Source: Actinotignum schaalii
GTDB taxonomy: Bacteria > Actinomycetota > Actinomycetes > Actinomycetales > Actinomycetaceae
DNA length: 64,000 nt
Reading direction: 5' to 3'
NCBI RefSeq assembly: GCF_000724605.1
Contig: NZ_CP008802.1
Location: forward strand, 1,736,001 to 1,800,000
The translations under genes were made by a program, and so were the position numbers. Shown in pieces: positions 60,303 through 64,000 of the stretch. The first letter of the stretch is position 1; each line of letters begins with the position of its first letter. The notes under the pieces were generated by a model that was given only the letters and a program-made list of their open reading frames with translations, did no database searches and was not told the DNA's origin.

Positions 60303-61984
60303 GTAACGCATTCCGTATCCCGCGCCCGCGCGGAGCTTCCCTGGTGGTTGCCCTCGCGCTCGCGGTCCCGCTATTTTTCCTCGCGGTCTTCTTCCTGTGG
60401 CCGGTGGTGGCGATGCTCGCGCGCGGGCTCGTTATCCCGGCCGGGGTGGATACCGCGGGTTTCGCCGCCGAGCTCACCCGCCCGCGCACCTGGAAAGTCG
60501 CCGGGCAAACCCTGTGGATGGCCGCGGCCAGTACCTTCTGCTCGGTAGTGCTGGGGCTTCCCCTCGCCTATGTGCTTTACCGGCTGCGCCTGCCCGGGGT
60601 GCGGGCGGTGCGGGCCTTCGTGGTGGTGCCTTTCGTGCTCCCCACCGTGGTGGTGGGTACCGCGTTCCGGGCGCTGCTGCGCGCGGACGGCCCGTACGGT
60701 TTCCTCGGTTGGGATTCCAGCCCGTGGGCGGTGGTCGCGGCCATGGTTTTCTTCAATACCGCGGTGATTTCCCGGACGGTGGGACCGCTGTGGGCGGCGC
60801 TGCCCCCGCACGCGGAGGCGGCCCGCACCCTGGGTGCCTCCCCGTGGCGGGCTTTCCGTACCGTCACGCTTCTGGAATTGGCCCCGGCTATTACCTCCGG
60901 CGCGGCTATTGTCTTTTTATTTTGTTCGACGTCGTTCGGAATCGTGCAAACCTTAGGTGCACCCGGCTACGGGACCCTCGAAACTGAAATCTGGGTGCAG
61001 ACCACCACTTTCCTCGATTTACGGGCTGCGGCGGTGCTCTCGCTGCTGCAAGTGGTGATCGTCGGGGCCGCCACCGCGGTGGCGGCCCGGGCCACCCGGC
61101 GCACCTCCGCGGCGCTGCGCCTGCGGCCGGCTGCCCGGAGGAAGGTGAGCCGGAGTGATATTCCGGCGCTGCTCATCAGCGCGGCAACAGTTATTTTCCT
61201 TATTGGAGCCCCGCTCCTCACCTTGGTGGCGCGTTCCTTCCAGCGTTCGGGTACCTGGACGCTGGAGAACTACCGCAATCTCATCGGTTCTTCCGGGTTC
61301 TCGGGGGTCTCGGCTTCCAATGCGCTCCGGAATTCTTTGACAACGGGCCTGAGCGCTGCTGTTCTTGCCCTGCTCCTCGGGGCGCTGCTGGCTTTCGCGC
61401 TGGCTTCCCCGTGGGCCCCGCCGCGGCCGGTGAGCGCGGCCGCGGAAGGGATCGCCCTGCTGCCGCTGGGAGTTTCCGCGGTGACGGTCGGTTTCGGATT
61501 ATTCCTCACCATCCGCATGCTTGTTCCCTCCGCGCAGTTGCTTGTGCCGGTTGCCCAAGCGGTGGTGGCTCTTCCCCTCGTGGCCCGGGTGATCCTCCCG
61601 GTGGTGCGGGCCATTGACCCGCGCCTGCGCGAGGCCGCCGCCACCCTGGGGGCCGGCCCGGGGCGGGTCTGGAGAAGTATTGACCTGCCGCTGGCGGCCC
61701 GCGCGCTCGCGGTGGCGGCCGGTTTCGGCCTGGCCATTTCTTTAGGGGAGTACGGTGCTACGTCCTTCCTGGCCACCAGTGATTCCACCACGCTCCCGGT
61801 GTTGATCGGCCAGCTCCTGGGGAGGCCCGGGGCGGAAAATTACGGGACCGCAATGGCTGGGGCGGTGGTGCTCGGTACGGTCACCGGGGGGCTCATGGCG
61901 CTGAGTGAAATGGCGGCGCCTGCCGGGGCTGCGTCGTCGTTATTAACGCAGCAGAAAGGAAAGCTTCGTGTTAGAACTTCGTGA
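60299..61984 (+). CDS. thiP: Thiamine ABC transporter permease
   Basis: 561 residues from GTG 60299 (GTGA overlap with thiB). About 12 helices with two permease (EAA) loops: ALPPHAEAARTLGASPWRAFRTVTL and AIDPRLREAAATLGAGPGRVWRSIDLP. Fused two-domain permease of ThiP type. Part of thiBPQ. Confidence 0.92.
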   Translation: MSNAFRIPRPRGASLVVALALAVPLFFLAVFFLWPVVAMLARGLVIPAGVDTAGFAAELTRPRTWKVAGQTLWMAAASTFCSVVLGLPLAYVLYRLRLPGVRAVRAFVVVPFVLPTVVVGTAFRALLRADGPYGFLGWDSSPWAVVAAMVFFNTAVISRTVGPLWAALPPHAEAARTLGASPWRAFRTVTLLELAPAITSGAAIVFLFCSTSFGIVQTLGAPGYGTLETEIWVQTTTFLDLRAAAVLSLLQVVIVGAATAVAARATRRTSAALRLRPAARRKVSRSDIPALLISAATVIFLIGAPLLTLVARSFQRSGTWTLENYRNLIGSSGFSGVSASNALRNSLTTGLSAAVLALLLGALLAFALASPWAPPRPVSAAAEGIALLPLGVSAVTVGFGLFLTIRMLVPSAQLLVPVAQAVVALPLVARVILPVVRAIDPRLREAAATLGAGPGRVWRSIDLPLAARALAVAAGFGLAISLGEYGATSFLATSDSTTLPVLIGQLLGRPGAENYGTAMAGAVVLGTVTGGLMALSEMAAPAGAASSLLTQQKGKLRVRTS

Positions 61985-62612
61985 CGTATCGGTGCGTTAC
62001 CCGGACGGTTTCGAGGCGGTGCGCGGCGTGAATCTTAGCGTGGAGTCGGGTACGACCGTGGCGCTGCTGGGGGCGTCCGGTTCGGGGAAATCCTCGCTGC
62101 TGCGCGGAATCGCCGGTCTGGAGGCAGTGCGCGGGCAGGTGCTTATCGACGGCGCTGATATGACGGCGGTTCCTACCCACCGGCGCGGGGTGGGTATGGT
62201 GTTCCAGGACGGGCAGCTTTTCCCGAATCGCAGCGTGGGCGGAAATATTGCCTACGGGATTGAGAAGGGGCGTTCGCGCGCCGAGGTGGCGGCGGAGGTG
62301 GAGCGCTGGCTGGAGCTGGTGGAACTGAGCGGTTATGCCAAGCGGGCGGTCACGACTCTTTCGGGTGGGCAAGCCCAGCGGGTAGCTCTGGCGCGTTCCC
62401 TGGCGGCACGCCCGCGGGTGCTGCTCCTGGACGAACCGCTTTCCGCCCTCGATACCCGCCTGCGCGAGGACCTGGCGGTATTCCTGCGCCGGGTGCTGCA
62501 AAAGGCCGGCACAACGGCGGTCTACGTGACCCACAATGATGCCGAAGCGGCGACCGTTGCCGACCGGGTGGTGCGCATGGATAGCGGGCGGCTGGTTGCT
62601 GTGTCGGAGTAA
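61968..62612 (+). CDS. thiQ: Thiamine ABC transporter ATPase
   Basis: 214 residues from GTG 61968 (GAAAGGAAAG upstream), overlapping thiP by 17 bp. LLGASGSGKSSLLRGIAGLE, LSGGQAQRVALARSL, VLLLDEPLSALD and VYVTHNDAEA. Energises ThiP. Short, as typical for ThiQ. Confidence 0.92.
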   Translation: MLELRDVSVRYPDGFEAVRGVNLSVESGTTVALLGASGSGKSSLLRGIAGLEAVRGQVLIDGADMTAVPTHRRGVGMVFQDGQLFPNRSVGGNIAYGIEKGRSRAEVAAEVERWLELVELSGYAKRAVTTLSGGQAQRVALARSLAARPRVLLLDEPLSALDTRLREDLAVFLRRVLQKAGTTAVYVTHNDAEAATVADRVVRMDSGRLVAVSE

Positions 62613-62663
62613 GTGGTGCGGGTTCGCGGCGTTTTCCGGTTCGCTACGATCCCGGAACTACGG

Positions 62664-62870
62664 TTAGTCGTCCTTTGCTTGCCGAACACCCTGGATAATT
62701 CCGGGAAGTGTGAAGGACAGCCGTAGCGCGACATATGTGGCAGCGAAGACCGCGAACCATATCAAGCCGTTATGCATATTCCAGCCCGGCTCTTTGGCCA
62801 GAAAAGCCACAAGCAAAGCAAGCAATCCGGCGCAGATATCCGCCATACGGGCTCTAGTCTTGTCAGTCAT
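62664..62870 (-). CDS. Small two-helix membrane protein
   Basis: 68 residues from ATG 62870; an ATG 12 bases earlier is also possible and neither has a strong ribosome binding site. Helices ADICAGLLALLVAFLAKEPGW and LIWFAVFAATYVALRLSFTL. No family recognised. Confidence 0.5.
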   Translation of the reverse strand: MTDKTRARMADICAGLLALLVAFLAKEPGWNMHNGLIWFAVFAATYVALRLSFTLPGIIQGVRQAKDD

Positions 62871-63287
62871 GAGCGGTTCCATATCTATTAGTTTCGTACC
62901 GAGCGCAAGGTTTAACTTGCGCTCGATATTCGGGCATGCGCCCTCGACGGAGGACGGGTAGCACCGTGAGAAAACGGGTGCTGCTCTCCTTTGAGAGATG
63001 ATGCCAGTTAACCACGCGTGGCTACTTCCGGGTACCGACAAGTGTCGGTGTTTTACCTCAATCAGTAGGTGGCAGTGGGGCTGCGGATAGCGGTGGTTCT
63101 GGACTACTTTTCTGCCGAAGCGGACAGTCTACTGATAAATGGCGGAACTGAATACTGACAGTTATCGGTGTTGCAGGCGTGGTTGCCAGTGTTTAAATAG
63201 GAATACATCCAAAGGTTACCGCAGTACGTTCCTATAAGCGGCGTATCTGCCTATGCTATTCAGTCCGTATTGAAAGGAAATGAAGAA
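62871..63287. other. Non-coding stretch before secreted protein gene
   Basis: About 0.4 kb. Contains ACCGACA-AG-TGTCGGT (63034-63049) followed by GTTTTA, a plausible terminator; AGCACC ... GGTGCT near 62961-62983; and a minus-strand copy of GAAAAGTAGTCCAGAACCA (about 63095-63113). The last 100 bp are AT-rich and should hold the promoter of the next gene. Confidence 0.45.
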
Positions 63288-63920
63288 ATGAAATTGCATA
63301 GAATTACACGAATTGCAACGACAAGTATCGCCGCATCTGTTTTATCGTTTGCGGCCGTAGGTGTAGCTTCAGCCTCCGAAATGTCGATAATCCACGGAGG
63401 TCATGAAAATGCCTTCCGGGCACCATCCAGTAGTGGATCCGATTCAGTTTCGTCATATATCGCGAGTGTGGATATGGATAAGCTGGGACGTGATTCTAAT
63501 AACGTGCAGCAAAACTCGGTTTCCCCAGATCGAGAAAGGTCAATTCGTTACGTCGAAAATGTAGAAGCAGTGCCACGTTTCGTGGCTAGCCTCATAGACG
63601 GGGATACGCTAACTGTGGATGCCAATGGGACTAAAATCAGTTGGCGTGATAAATATGGAGTTGAAGTCGCGTATTTAGATGCGACAAATGGAGGTACAAC
63701 ACCTAACCAATTCTTCGTAATAGAAGGTAACGTAATTACAATTATTGCGGCGTCTACTCGTGCACAGTGTGGTAAATCGTACTTTGGGCAAGTGGTGTTT
63801 GGCCTAGCGTGGGCTGGCGGTGTGTGTGGTCCAATGCACCTAATTCCGGCGCTTGGGATAGCTTGCGATGCAGTAACAATTATCGGCGCCCCGATCATCA
63901 ATTGGGATAGTGTGTGTTGA
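63288..63920 (+). CDS. Secreted protein with four-cysteine hydrophobic C-terminus, unknown
   Basis: 210 residues from ATG 63288 (AAAGGAAA upstream). Signal peptide ASVLSFAAVGVASASE, a polar middle (VSSYIASVDMDKLGRDSNN; FVASLIDGDTLTVDANG), and a hydrophobic Gly-rich end with four Cys (AQCGKS, GGVCGP, IACDAV, DSVC). The gene is clearly more AT-rich than its neighbours and uses less GC-biased codons. The pattern (secreted precursor, Cys-containing hydrophobic tail, membrane protein gene immediately after) recalls bacteriocin loci such as halocin C8-like precursors, but no family is confidently assigned. Confidence 0.6.
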   Translation: MKLHRITRIATTSIAASVLSFAAVGVASASEMSIIHGGHENAFRAPSSSGSDSVSSYIASVDMDKLGRDSNNVQQNSVSPDRERSIRYVENVEAVPRFVASLIDGDTLTVDANGTKISWRDKYGVEVAYLDATNGGTTPNQFFVIEGNVITIIAASTRAQCGKSYFGQVVFGLAWAGGVCGPMHLIPALGIACDAVTIIGAPIINWDSVC

Positions 63921-63922
63921 AA

Positions 63923-64000
63923 ATGAAACACCTGCAACGAATGATTAGGTTCTTTATCGCTACGGGTGGGGCAATAGGAGTATCAAGTTTGATACTTTAT
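63923..64000 (+). CDS. Start of a membrane protein (runs off window)
   Basis: Open from ATG 63923 to the window edge (a TTG at 63917 is also possible, overlapping the previous stop). The first residues KHLQRMIRFFIATGGAIGV contain a basic start and a hydrophobic stretch, as in a membrane or secreted protein. Its tight spacing to the secreted gene suggests one operon. Confidence 0.5.
   Translation, partial: MKHLQRMIRFFIATGGAIGVSSLILY

Overview
The window is high-GC actinobacterial DNA (wall-anchored surface proteins with sortase-type tails, DtxR/IdeR-type iron boxes, GTG/TTG starts, Mrp operon with fused mrpA/B). Surface-protein style, the NrdF type and orphan antitoxins fit a host-associated member of the Actinomycetaceae (Actinobaculum/Actinotignum-like); the species call is inference. 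The last ~0.75 kb is visibly more AT-rich than the rest.

Layout. 1-2.3 kb: end of a choice-of-anchor M surface protein and an FMN reductase. 2.4-3.5 kb: nrdF behind two NrdR boxes; its metal-ligand positions read Gln/Ser/Lys, the signature of metal-free class Ie ribonucleotide reductase. 4.1-9.2 kb: a giant thrombospondin-type-3 repeat adhesin with a 12-G tract in its leader. 9.4-10.0 kb: decayed Fic gene. 10.1-15.6 kb: TetR regulator with a heterodimeric ABC exporter, SdpI-like protein, palindromic repeat, orphan RelB. 15.8-20.2 kb: iron-box-controlled siderophore-type ABC operon ending in two ThuA-like proteins. 20.4-21.6 kb: AAA/DUF4143 ATPase with a repeat-rich promoter. 21.8-25.6 kb: iron-box-controlled heterodimeric ABC pair of the siderophore-import (YbtPQ/IrtAB) type. 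25.7-29.0 kb: YhgE/Pip protein and its TetR regulator. 29.0-29.5 kb: a non-coding stretch with three structured elements. 29.7-32.5 kb: codA-codB. 32.7-35.4 kb: CnaB/beta-helix surface protein. 35.7-38.8 kb: iron-box-controlled ECF transporter (S, T, fused A). 38.8-41.1 kb: trp leader peptide, trpE, trpG. 41.1-50.5 kb: hypotheticals, a repeat-rich surface protein and three orphan antitoxins. 50.5 kb tRNA-Gly; dcd; 51.8-58.7 kb Mrp Na+/H+ antiporter operon; 59.1-62.6 kb TPP riboswitch with thiBPQ; 63.3-64 kb secreted cysteine-containing protein and start of a membrane protein.

How it fits together: three transport loci (20.2, 25.6, 35.7 kb) carry the same TTAGG-N4-CCTWA iron box and probably form one iron-starvation regulon, which pairs logically with a ribonucleotide reductase that appears not to need a metal cofactor. 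Four wall proteins share an unusual sorting motif of the form [L/I]xx[T/S]G[A/S][D/E]. Short dispersed palindromes and short in-frame repeat expansions recur across the window.
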